A DNA stretch of 64,000 bases from Sulfurivermis sp040755915 (lineage in GTDB: Bacteria; Pseudomonadota; Gammaproteobacteria; Thiohalomonadales; Thiohalomonadaceae). The notes below the pieces were generated by a model that was given only the letters and a program-made list of their open reading frames with translations, made no database searches and had not been told where the DNA came from. Positions within the stretch are counted from its first letter, which is position 1; each line of letters starts with the position of its first letter. The position numbers and the translations under genes were made by a program. Below, in pieces: positions 57,082 to 64,000 of this stretch. The DNA is taken from the NCBI GenBank assembly GCA_040755915.1, contig JBFLWM010000004.1, positions 1 to 64,000 on the forward strand, read 5' to 3'.

Positions 57082-57545
57082 TACTGGCAGTACTGCTTGA
57101 TCATGTCGTTGGCTTCCTTGAGCTTCGCCGCGCGCTCCTCGTCGCTCAGCACCACGACCTCGCCCTTGTCATTCATGACGCGGCGGAAGGCGGTATAGAT
57201 CTCCAGGTTTTTGCGCGCGACCTCGCAGTTGTGTTTGGCGGCCGCGGCCTCCAGCCTCTTGCGCTCGGCCTCTTCCTGGGCTGTGGCCTCGGCGCCTTCC
57301 TCCTTGGCCTCGGGCGCCGCCGTGGCGGTCGCGTCGCCCTGGTCTGCCGCGTCTGGGCTGGAGGCGGGGGCCGGTGGCGGGGTCATCTTCTGGAAACTGC
57401 CCTTGGGCGGCGGGGACTGTGTGTACTGGACATTGCCCTCGCTGTCGGTCCACTTGTACATGGGGGCGGCGAGGCTGCCGGCCGCGGCCGCCAGCAGGGT
57501 GGTGCCGAGCAGCAGTGCCGGCCAGAAGGAGGTTCCCTTGATCAT
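57081..57545 (-). CDS. DUF4124 exported protein
   Basis: A 154-residue exported protein. Signal peptide 1-27 (ending GSLAAP), then a DUF4124 segment (MYKWTDSEGNVQYTQSPPP), a Pro/Ala-rich linker with acidic Glu-Ala runs (about 60-105) and a charged C-terminal helix (REKLKEAN-like, ending IKQYCQ). Function unknown. First gene of a two-gene leftward operon with the tautomerase. Confidence 0.85.
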   Translation of the reverse strand: MIKGTSFWPALLLGTTLLAAAAGSLAAPMYKWTDSEGNVQYTQSPPPKGSFQKMTPPPAPASSPDAADQGDATATAAPEAKEEGAEATAQEEAERKRLEAAAAKHNCEVARKNLEIYTAFRRVMNDKGEVVVLSDEERAAKLKEANDMIKQYCQ

Positions 57546-57649
57546 GGTTGTTTGGTCCTGTGGAAAGGGCGCCATGCCGGCGCCATGGTCACATTATGGT
57601 TTTTTCCCGGCGCCGGACAAGGGGAAAGCGTCGCAAAACCCCGCCGCAC

Positions 57650-57733
57650 TTGACCTCGGCGGCGAATCTCAGTAGCTTCCCACCTTCTGACCGTATTCTT
57701 TTCGTAACCTGCCCGTTTTTGCGGGCTTTTTTT
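57650..57733 (+). promoter_or_regulatory. Promoter and leader terminator (possible attenuator) of ilvIHC
   Basis: TTGACC (57650) and TAGCTT (57673) are 17 bases apart. A rho-independent terminator follows at 57711-57733: stem GCCCG/CGGGC, loop TTTTTG, seven T residues, ending 16 bp before the ilvI start. The upstream gene runs the other way, so this terminator lies in the ilv leader. No obvious Ile/Leu/Val-rich leader peptide is seen. Confidence 0.55.
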
Positions 57734-57749
57734 CTGGGGGATTCCTGAG

Positions 57750-59447
57750 GTGGAGCTGACCGGTGCCGAAATCGTCGTCCGTTTTCTGCAAGACGAGGGC
57801 GTCGAACATCTGTTCGGTTACCCGGGCGGTGCCGTGCTGCATATCTATGACGCCCTGTACAAGCAGGATGCCGTCAAGCACGTCCTGGTGCGCCACGAGC
57901 AGGCGGCGACCCATGCGGCAGACGGTTATGCCCGCTCCACCGGCAAGCCGGGCGTGGTGCTGGTGACCTCCGGCCCCGGCGCGACCAACGCCGTCACCGG
58001 CATCGCCACCGCCTATATGGATTCCATCCCCATGGTGGTGCTCACCGGCCAGGTGCCCACCAGCCTGATCGGCAACGATGCCTTCCAGGAAGTGGACTCC
58101 GTGGGCATTACCCGTCCCTGCGTCAAGCACAACTTCCTGGTGAAGGACGTCAAGGATCTGGCCATTACCCTGAAGAAGGCCTTCTACATCGCCCAGACCG
58201 GCCGCCCCGGTCCGGTGGTGGTGGACATCCCCAAGGACGTCACCGCCAACCGCACCAAGTACGTGTTCCCCAAGACGGTGAGCATGCGTTCCTACAATCC
58301 GGTGGTGAAGGGCCACACCGGCCAGATCAAGCGTGCGGTGGGCATGATCCTCGGTGCCAAGCGGCCGATGCTCTATACCGGCGGCGGCGTGGTGCTGAAT
58401 GATGCCTCCAAACAGCTGATCGAATTCGCGCGCCTGCTCGGCTATCCGGTGACCAACACCTCCATGGGCCTGGGCGGCTATCCGGCCAGCGACAAGCAGT
58501 TCGTCGGCATGCTGGGCATGCACGGCACCTACGAGGCCAACATGGCGATGTCGCACTGCGATGTGCTGGTGGCCATCGGCGCCCGTTTCGACGACCGCGT
58601 CACCGGCAACGTGCAGAAGTTCTGCCCGCACGCCAAGATCATCCACATCGACATCGACCCGTCCTCCATCTCCAAGAACGTGAAGGTGGACGTCCCCATC
58701 GTCGGCAGCGTCGAGCAGGTGCTGAAGGACATGCTCAAGCTGATCAAGGAATCCGGCGAGACGCCCGACGGCGACGCGCTGGCCAAGTGGTGGAAGCAGA
58801 TCGACGAGTGGCGCGCCAAGGACTGTCTCAAGTACGACAAGAGTTCCGAGCTGATCAAGCCGCAGTACGTGCTGGAGACCCTGCACAAGATCACCAAGGG
58901 CGATGCCTTCGTCTGCTCCGACGTGGGGCAGCACCAGATGTGGACCGCGCAGTTCTACCGCTTCGACAAGCCGCGCCGCTGGATCAACTCCGGCGGCCTC
59001 GGCACCATGGGCTTCGGCCTGCCGGCGGCGATGGGCGTGCAGTTCGCCCACCCCAAGGCCAATGTGGTGTGCGTCACCGGCGAAGGCTCCATCCAGATGA
59101 ACATCCAGGAGCTGTCCACCTGCCTGCAGTACGGTCTGCCCATCAAGATCATCTGCCTCAACAACCGCTTTCTCGGCATGGTGCGGCAGTGGCAGGAGTT
59201 CTTCTACGACCGGCGCTATTCGCATTCCTATATGGAGTCGCTGCCCGACTTCGTGAAGCTGGCCGAGGCCTATGGCCACGTCGGCATGCAGATCGACAAG
59301 CCGGCGGACGTGGAGGCGGCGCTGAAGGAGGCCTTCACCAAGCACAAGAACCGTCTGGTGTTCATGAACTTCCTCACCGACCAGACGGAGAATGTCTATC
59401 CCATGGTTCCGGCCGGTGCCGGCCTGGACGAAATGATCCTGGTGTAA
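57750..59447 (+). CDS. ilvI: Acetolactate synthase, large subunit
   Basis: TPP-dependent enzyme condensing two pyruvates (or pyruvate and 2-oxobutyrate) in Val/Leu/Ile synthesis. The 565 residues carry Glu50 in HEQAATHAADGYAR, the FAD/central domain and the TPP/Mg site GEGSIQMNIQELSTCLQ. The usual GDG reads GEG here, a conservative change. The start is a GTG (VELTGAEIVVRFL). Followed 3 nt later by its regulatory subunit. Confidence 0.96.
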   Translation: MELTGAEIVVRFLQDEGVEHLFGYPGGAVLHIYDALYKQDAVKHVLVRHEQAATHAADGYARSTGKPGVVLVTSGPGATNAVTGIATAYMDSIPMVVLTGQVPTSLIGNDAFQEVDSVGITRPCVKHNFLVKDVKDLAITLKKAFYIAQTGRPGPVVVDIPKDVTANRTKYVFPKTVSMRSYNPVVKGHTGQIKRAVGMILGAKRPMLYTGGGVVLNDASKQLIEFARLLGYPVTNTSMGLGGYPASDKQFVGMLGMHGTYEANMAMSHCDVLVAIGARFDDRVTGNVQKFCPHAKIIHIDIDPSSISKNVKVDVPIVGSVEQVLKDMLKLIKESGETPDGDALAKWWKQIDEWRAKDCLKYDKSSELIKPQYVLETLHKITKGDAFVCSDVGQHQMWTAQFYRFDKPRRWINSGGLGTMGFGLPAAMGVQFAHPKANVVCVTGEGSIQMNIQELSTCLQYGLPIKIICLNNRFLGMVRQWQEFFYDRRYSHSYMESLPDFVKLAEAYGHVGMQIDKPADVEAALKEAFTKHKNRLVFMNFLTDQTENVYPMVPAGAGLDEMILV

Positions 59448-59450
59448 GCA

Positions 59451-59945
59451 ATGCGGCACATCATCTCCATCCTGATTGAAAACGAGGCCGGTGCGCTGTC
59501 GCGCGTGGCCGGGCTGTTCTCCGCGCGCGGCTACAACATCGAATCGCTCACCGTGGCGCCCACCGAGGATCCTTCGCTGTCGCGCATGACCCTGGTGACG
59601 CGCGGTTCCGACGACATCATCGAGCAGATCACCAAGCAGCTGAACAAGCTCATCGACGTGGTCAAGCTGATGGACCTGACCGAAGGACCGCACATCGAGC
59701 GCGAGATGATGCTGATCAAGGTGCGCGCCGTGGGCGGCGATCAGCGCGACGAGGTGAAGCGCATGGCCGATATCTTCCGCGGCCGCATCATCGACGTCAC
59801 CGACAGCACCTACACCATCGAGGTGACCGGCGACAGCACCAAGCTGGATGCCTTCATTCAGGCGCTGGACAAGGGCCTGATCCTGGAAACCGTGCGCTCC
59901 GGCGTGATGGGTATTTCGCGTGGCGAAAAGGCGCTGAGAATTTGA
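59451..59945 (+). CDS. ilvH: Acetolactate synthase, small regulatory subunit
   Basis: A 164-residue valine-sensing subunit with an N-terminal ACT domain (ILIENEAGALSRVAGLFSARGYNIESLTVAPTED) and a C-terminal domain (about 80-160). It confers feedback inhibition on the catalytic subunit encoded just upstream. Confidence 0.96.
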   Translation: MRHIISILIENEAGALSRVAGLFSARGYNIESLTVAPTEDPSLSRMTLVTRGSDDIIEQITKQLNKLIDVVKLMDLTEGPHIEREMMLIKVRAVGGDQRDEVKRMADIFRGRIIDVTDSTYTIEVTGDSTKLDAFIQALDKGLILETVRSGVMGISRGEKALRI

Positions 59946-59953
59946 CAACCAGT

Positions 59954-60022
59954 ACCAAGTGGCAAGTGACAGGTAACAGGTGGGACCGCTTTTTACTTGC
60001 AACTTGAAACTTGTAACTTGCA
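59954..60022. repeat. Inverted repeat with 7-bp-unit arms, locus 4
   Basis: Left arm 59954-59981 reads ACCAAGT, GGCAAGT, GACAGGT, AACAGGT. Right arm 59995-60022 reads ACTTGCA, ACTTGAA, ACTTGTA, ACTTGCA. The spacing between arms is only 13 bases. It fills the ilvH-ilvC gap up to the ilvC ribosome binding site. Confidence 0.87.
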
Positions 60023-60044
60023 ACTATCTGAAAGGAACAGAGCT

Positions 60045-61061
60045 GTGAACATTTTCTACGACAAAGACTGTGATATCTCCATCATCAAGGGCAAGAAGGT
60101 GGTCATCGTCGGCTACGGCTCCCAGGGCCACGCCCACGCCAACAACCTGAAGGACTCCGGCGTCGACGTCACCGTCGCCCTGCGCCCCGGTTCCTCCTCT
60201 GCCAAGAAGGCGGAGAATGCCGGCCTCAAGGTGAAGTCCGTTCCCGAGGCGGTGAAGGAAGCCGACCTGGTGATGATCCTGACCCCGGACGAGTTCCAGT
60301 CCAAGCTGTACCGCGAGGACCTGGAGCCGAACCTGAAGCAGGGTGCCACCCTGGCCTTCGCCCACGGTTTCTCCATCCACTACAACCAGATCGTGCCGCG
60401 CAAGGATCTGGACGTGATCATGATCGCCCCCAAGGCCCCGGGCCACACCGTGCGCTCCGAGTTCGTCAAGGGCGGCGGCATCCCCGACCTGATCGCCGTG
60501 TTCCAGGACGCCTCCGGCAAGGCCAGGGCCACCGCGCTGTCCTATGCCTCCGCCATCGGCGGCGGCCGCACCGGCATCATCGAGACCACCTTCAAGGACG
60601 AGACCGAGACCGACCTGTTCGGCGAGCAGGCCGTGCTGTGCGGCGGCGCCGTGGAGCTGGTCAAGGCCGGTTTCGAGACCCTGGTGGAAGCCGGCTACGC
60701 GCCGGAGATGGCCTACTTCGAGTGCCTGCACGAGCTGAAGCTGATCGTCGACCTGATGTACGAGGGCGGCATCGCCAACATGAACTACTCCATCTCCAAC
60801 AACGCGGAGTACGGCGAGTACGTCACCGGCCCGCAGGTGATCAACGAGGAGTCGCGCTGGGCCATGCGTCAGGCACTGGAGAACATCCAGAACGGCAACT
60901 ACGCCAAGCGCTTCATCCTGGAAGGCATGAGCAACTACCCCGAGATGACTGCCTGGCGCCGCAACAACGCCGCGCACCAGATCGAGGTGGTGGGCGAGAA
61001 GCTGCGCTCCATGATGCCGTGGATCACCGCCAACAAGCTGGTGGACAAGTCCAAGAACTAA
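60045..61061 (+). CDS. ilvC: Ketol-acid reductoisomerase
   Basis: NADPH-dependent isomeroreductase of Val/Ile synthesis, class I, 338 residues. Nucleotide site GYGSQGHAHANNL, metal and substrate residues in APKAPGHTVR, DETETDLFGEQ and ECLHELKLIVDLMYEGG. The start is GTG at 60045 (VNIFYDKDCD), 9 nt after AAAGGA; the open frame upstream is repeat-derived. Confidence 0.96.
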   Translation: MNIFYDKDCDISIIKGKKVVIVGYGSQGHAHANNLKDSGVDVTVALRPGSSSAKKAENAGLKVKSVPEAVKEADLVMILTPDEFQSKLYREDLEPNLKQGATLAFAHGFSIHYNQIVPRKDLDVIMIAPKAPGHTVRSEFVKGGGIPDLIAVFQDASGKARATALSYASAIGGGRTGIIETTFKDETETDLFGEQAVLCGGAVELVKAGFETLVEAGYAPEMAYFECLHELKLIVDLMYEGGIANMNYSISNNAEYGEYVTGPQVINEESRWAMRQALENIQNGNYAKRFILEGMSNYPEMTAWRRNNAAHQIEVVGEKLRSMMPWITANKLVDKSKN

Positions 61062-61085
61062 GGTTCCGGACCTTCCGTTGCACGG

Positions 61086-61122
61086 ACGGCCGGCTCCCCC
61101 AGGGGGCCGGCCGTTTTGTTTT
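61086..61122 (+). terminator. Terminator of the ilvIHC operon
   Basis: ACGGCCGGC and GCCGGCCGT form a 9-bp outer stem around a C5/G5 inner stem, followed by TTTTGTTTT. It starts 24 nt after the ilvC stop. Confidence 0.88.
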
Positions 61123-61213
61123 CTGGGCATGGCCGGCGTGACGATTTCGTGACGGGACCCGGCGCGCATTTGCCGGGTGTTCGGGTTAAACTGTCACTCC
61201 TGCGAGGACCATC

Positions 61214-61990
61214 ATGACCGAAGAAACCAAGCCCAAACGCCCGCGCGGCATCTACCTGTTGCCCAACCTGTTTACCACCGCCGCCCTGTTTGCCGGCTTC
61301 TACGCCATCGTGGCGGCGATGAACGGGCAGTACGTGGCGGCACCGGTGGCCATCTTCATCGCCATGGTGCTGGACGGCATCGATGGTCGCGTCGCCCGCC
61401 TGACCAATACCCAGAGCGCCTTCGGCGCCGAGTACGACAGCCTGTCCGACATGGTCTCCTTCGGTCTGGCGCCGGCCCTGGTGGTCTATTCCTGGGCGCT
61501 GGAGAGCCTGGGCAAGGTGGGCTGGCTTGCCGCCTTCATCTATGCCGCCGCCGCTGCCCTGCGTCTGGCCCGTTTCAATACCCAGGTGCACGTCGCCGAC
61601 AAGCGTTTCTTCCAGGGGCTGGCCAGTCCCGCCGCGGCGGCCATCGTCGCCGGTCTGGTGTGGGTCAGCCACGATCTGGGCGCAGCGGGAGAGACCATGC
61701 GCTGGGTGGCCTTCGTGCTGACCCTCGCCGCCGGACTGCTGATGGTGAGCAACATCCGCTATCACAGCTTCAAGGGGCTGGACCTGCGCGGCAAGGTGCC
61801 GTTCGTCGCCATCCTCATCGTGGTGATGGTCTATGTCACCATCACCATCGATCCGCCCAAGGTACTGTTCGGTGTGTTCCTGCTTTATGCCCTGTCCGGT
61901 CCGGTGATGACCGTATACCTGCGCCAGCGCAAGCGCCGCGAGCGTCATCATGAATCCGCCGATAGCGGTACGCCGCCCGCCGACATTTGA
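61214..61990 (+). CDS. pssA: CDP-diacylglycerol-serine O-phosphatidyltransferase
   Basis: Makes phosphatidylserine, precursor of phosphatidylethanolamine. 258 residues, type II-like membrane enzyme: YLLPNLFTTAALFAGFYAIV at the N-terminus, the motif LDGIDGRVARLTNTQSAFGAEYDSLSDMVSFG, and about seven helices. Its position between ilvC and leuA is common in proteobacteria. Confidence 0.95.
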   Translation: MTEETKPKRPRGIYLLPNLFTTAALFAGFYAIVAAMNGQYVAAPVAIFIAMVLDGIDGRVARLTNTQSAFGAEYDSLSDMVSFGLAPALVVYSWALESLGKVGWLAAFIYAAAAALRLARFNTQVHVADKRFFQGLASPAAAAIVAGLVWVSHDLGAAGETMRWVAFVLTLAAGLLMVSNIRYHSFKGLDLRGKVPFVAILIVVMVYVTITIDPPKVLFGVFLLYALSGPVMTVYLRQRKRRERHHESADSGTPPADI

Positions 61991-62008
61991 TTATCTGGAT
62001 AGCCGACG

Positions 62009-63559
62009 ATGAAAGACTCCCTGATTATTTTCGACACCACCCTGCGTGACGGCGAACAGAGTCCCGGCGCCTCCATGACGCGCGATGAGAAGGTGCGCAT
62101 CGCCAAGGCGCTGGAGCGCATGGGCGTCAACGTCATCGAAGCCGGTTTCGCCATCGCCAGCCAGGGCGACTTCGAGTCGGTGCAGGCGGTGGCGCGCGCG
62201 GTGAAGGACAGCACGGTGTGTTCGCTGGCACGCGCGCTGGACAAGGACATCGACCGCGCCGGCGAGGCGCTGAAGGAGGCGGCCTCCGGCCGTATCCACA
62301 CCTTCATTGCCACCTCACCGATCCACATGGAGCGCAAGCTGCGCATGACGCCGGATCAGGTGGTGGAGCAGGCGGTGCATGCGGTGAAGCGCGCGCGCCA
62401 GTACACCGACGACGTCGAGTTTTCCGCCGAGGACGCCGGCCGCTCCGACATCGCCTTTTTGAACCGCATCTTCGAGGCGGTGATCAAGGCCGGGGCGCGC
62501 ACCATCAACATTCCCGACACCGTCGGCTACAACGTGCCGCACCAGTTCGGCGAGCTGGTGCGCAAGGCCATCGAGGGCACGCCCAACGCCGACCAGGCGG
62601 TGTTCTCGGTGCACTGCCACAATGACCTCGGCCTGGCCGTCGCGAACTCGCTGGCCTCGGTGATGAACGGCGCGCGCCAGGTGGAGTGCACCATCAACGG
62701 CCTCGGCGAGCGCGCCGGCAATGCCTCACTGGAAGAGGTGGTGATGGCGGTGCGCACGCGTCAGGACGTGTTTCCCTGCCAGGTGGAACACATCGACACC
62801 ACCCAGATCGTGCCCACCTCGCGTCTGGTGGCCAGCATCACCGGCTTCGCCGTGCAGCCCAACAAGGCCATCGTCGGCGCCAACGCCTTCGCCCACGAAT
62901 CGGGCATCCACCAGGACGGCGTGCTCAAGCACCGCGAGACCTACGAGATCATGCGCGCGGAGGACGTGGGCTGGAGCGCCAACCGCATGGTGCTGGGCAA
63001 GCACTCCGGCCGCAACGCCTTCAAGAGCCGCCTGAGCGAGCTGGGCATCGAACTGGAATCGGACGAGGCCCTCAACGCCGCCTTCGCCCGCTTCAAGGAC
63101 CTGGCTGACAAGAAGCATGAAATCTTCGACGAGGATCTGCAGGCCCTGGTGACCGAAACGGCCACCGAGAGCGACGTCAACGAGCGCATCAAGCTGGTGT
63201 ATCTGCATGTATGCAGCGAGACCGGCGAGACGCCGGAGTCCTGCGTCACCCTGCTGGTGGACGGCGAGGAGCAGAAGCTGTGCGCCCAGGGTGGTGGTCC
63301 GGTGGATGCGACCTTCAAGGCGATCGAGAGCGTGATCAACAGCGGTACCACGCTGCAGCTGTATTCGGTCAACAACATCACCAGTGGTACCGATGCCCAG
63401 GGCGAGGTCACCGTGCGCCTGGAGAAGGGCGGCCGCATCGTCAACGGCCAGGGCGCGGATACCGACATCGTCATTGCCTCGGCCAAGGCCTACCTCAACG
63501 CGCTCAACAAGATCATGGCGCCGTCGGAGCGGGCCCATCCGCAGGTACCGACTGTCTGA
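62009..63559 (+). CDS. leuA: 2-Isopropylmalate synthase
   Basis: Claisen condensation of acetyl-CoA and 2-oxoisovalerate, first step of leucine synthesis. The 516-residue protein has the metal-binding DTTLRDGEQSPGASM, HCHNDLGLAVANS and HESGIHQDG motifs in a TIM barrel, and a C-terminal allosteric leucine domain (about 390-505). Confidence 0.97.
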   Translation: MKDSLIIFDTTLRDGEQSPGASMTRDEKVRIAKALERMGVNVIEAGFAIASQGDFESVQAVARAVKDSTVCSLARALDKDIDRAGEALKEAASGRIHTFIATSPIHMERKLRMTPDQVVEQAVHAVKRARQYTDDVEFSAEDAGRSDIAFLNRIFEAVIKAGARTINIPDTVGYNVPHQFGELVRKAIEGTPNADQAVFSVHCHNDLGLAVANSLASVMNGARQVECTINGLGERAGNASLEEVVMAVRTRQDVFPCQVEHIDTTQIVPTSRLVASITGFAVQPNKAIVGANAFAHESGIHQDGVLKHRETYEIMRAEDVGWSANRMVLGKHSGRNAFKSRLSELGIELESDEALNAAFARFKDLADKKHEIFDEDLQALVTETATESDVNERIKLVYLHVCSETGETPESCVTLLVDGEEQKLCAQGGGPVDATFKAIESVINSGTTLQLYSVNNITSGTDAQGEVTVRLEKGGRIVNGQGADTDIVIASAKAYLNALNKIMAPSERAHPQVPTV

Positions 63560-63564
63560 TTGCG

Positions 63565-64000
63565 ATGGACACGCGGCGCCTGCAGTATCTCGATGCCATG
63601 GGCATCCAGGCCTGGGAGCGGCGCGCGGCCGCCCCGGCCGGAGATGTGGTGCAGGATGTGCCGGCCGAAGAGCGGCCGCCGCAGGAAGCAAAACCCGAAA
63701 TGCGAAACCCGGGGCCGGCAACGCCGACCGATGTCGCCGCCCTCGACTGGGCGGAACTGCAACAGCGGGTGCAGAACTGCACTCTGTGCGCCGAGCTCGC
63801 CGCGTCGCGCACCCAGACCGTGTTCGGCGTCGGCGATCGCCAGGCCCAGTGGCTGGTGATCGGTGAGGCGCCGGGTGCCGATGAGGATGCCCAGGGCGAA
63901 CCCTTCGTCGGCCGTGCCGGCCAGCTGCTCAATGCCATGCTGCGTGCCATCGGTCTCGGGCGCGAGCAGGTGTACATTGCCAACGTGCTCAAGTGCCGTC
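63565..64000 (+). CDS. Uracil-DNA glycosylase family 4, C-terminus outside window
   Basis: The first 145 residues of a family 4 (UdgA-like) glycosylase. An N-terminal helix (RRLQYLDAMGIQAWERR) is followed by a low-complexity linker (about 30-55), then the catalytic domain with the cluster Cys pair CTLCAEL, the active-site motif GEAPGADEDAQGEPFVGRAGQLL and IANVLKCR. The linker DNA contains a 7-bp-period array. The remaining Cys ligands and the second active-site motif lie beyond the edge. Confidence 0.92.
   Translation, partial: MDTRRLQYLDAMGIQAWERRAAAPAGDVVQDVPAEERPPQEAKPEMRNPGPATPTDVAALDWAELQQRVQNCTLCAELAASRTQTVFGVGDRQAQWLVIGEAPGADEDAQGEPFVGRAGQLLNAMLRAIGLGREQVYIANVLKCR
63689..63716. repeat. 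7-bp-unit array inside the uracil-DNA glycosylase gene
   Basis: Four consecutive 7-mers, CAAAACC, CGAAATG, CGAAACC, CGGGGCC, lie in the part encoding the linker. Their sequence resembles the right arm at 26954-26974 (CGAAACC, CGGAACT). Only one arm is seen here and the frame stays open. Confidence 0.6.

Overview
The window looks like a chromosomal segment of a GC-rich gammaproteobacterium. The core genes and their orders are those of free-living Gammaproteobacteria: pilS-pilR, sucCD, bamD/rluD/pgeF/clpB, purMN divergent from a DUF2066-phosphatidyltransferase-AI-2E-hda run, and ilvIHC-pssA-leuA. The hydrogenase is the Isp type (small subunit, Isp1, Isp2, large subunit) known from purple sulfur bacteria such as Thiocapsa, so a Chromatiales-like or other sulfur-oxidising lineage is my best guess; this is inference, because no rRNA or other phylogenetic marker was examined. 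I saw no rRNA, tRNA, CRISPR array, prophage or transposase gene. Both ends cut genes: pilR at the left edge and a family 4 uracil-DNA glycosylase at the right edge. No gene-free stretch exceeds 300 bases. Layout: 1-2.6 kb type IV pilus two-component system; 2.7-6.8 kb sucCD, nadE, glnB; 6.8-17 kb nitroreductase, bamD, rluD, pgeF, a ZIP transporter, an ACT-domain regulator, def, an acyltransferase, clpB and a mechanosensitive channel overlapped by a partner gene; 17-24 kb an HDOD regulator, hypE, lipid genes and a TetR-controlled ABC efflux operon; 24-28 kb a yeast-type cytosine deaminase coupled to hypF, thioredoxin, endonuclease V; 28-31 kb a potassium channel and a hemerythrin protein; 31-40.4 kb the hydrogenase region, with hypCABD leftward and hynD-hupH-like-hynS-isp1-isp2-hynL-hupE rightward; 40-50 kb DUF2157/GDYXXLXY, cold-shock protein, purine genes, hda and housekeeping genes; 50-54.4 kb envelope, thioredoxin-fold, TolC and adaptor genes; 54-57.5 kb proS and small genes; 57.7-64 kb branched-chain amino acid and phospholipid synthesis. 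How the genes work together: HypE and HypF (encoded 8-15 kb away) make the CN ligands, HypC/HypD assemble the Fe(CN)2CO unit, HypA/HypB insert nickel, HynD trims the large subunit after His573, and HupE may import nickel. HynSL then passes electrons through the NarI-like cytochrome b Isp1 and the HdrD-like iron-sulfur protein Isp2. The most unusual layer is repetitive. Several unrelated palindromic families lie between genes, some supply the stop codon of the flanking gene, and two appear to have entered reading frames: a triple hairpin in clpB that accounts for its extra 25 residues, and a 7-bp-period array in the glycosylase linker. Four other loci carry inverted repeats whose arms are built of degenerate 7-bp units, and the isp2-hynL gap carries one with 10-bp units.
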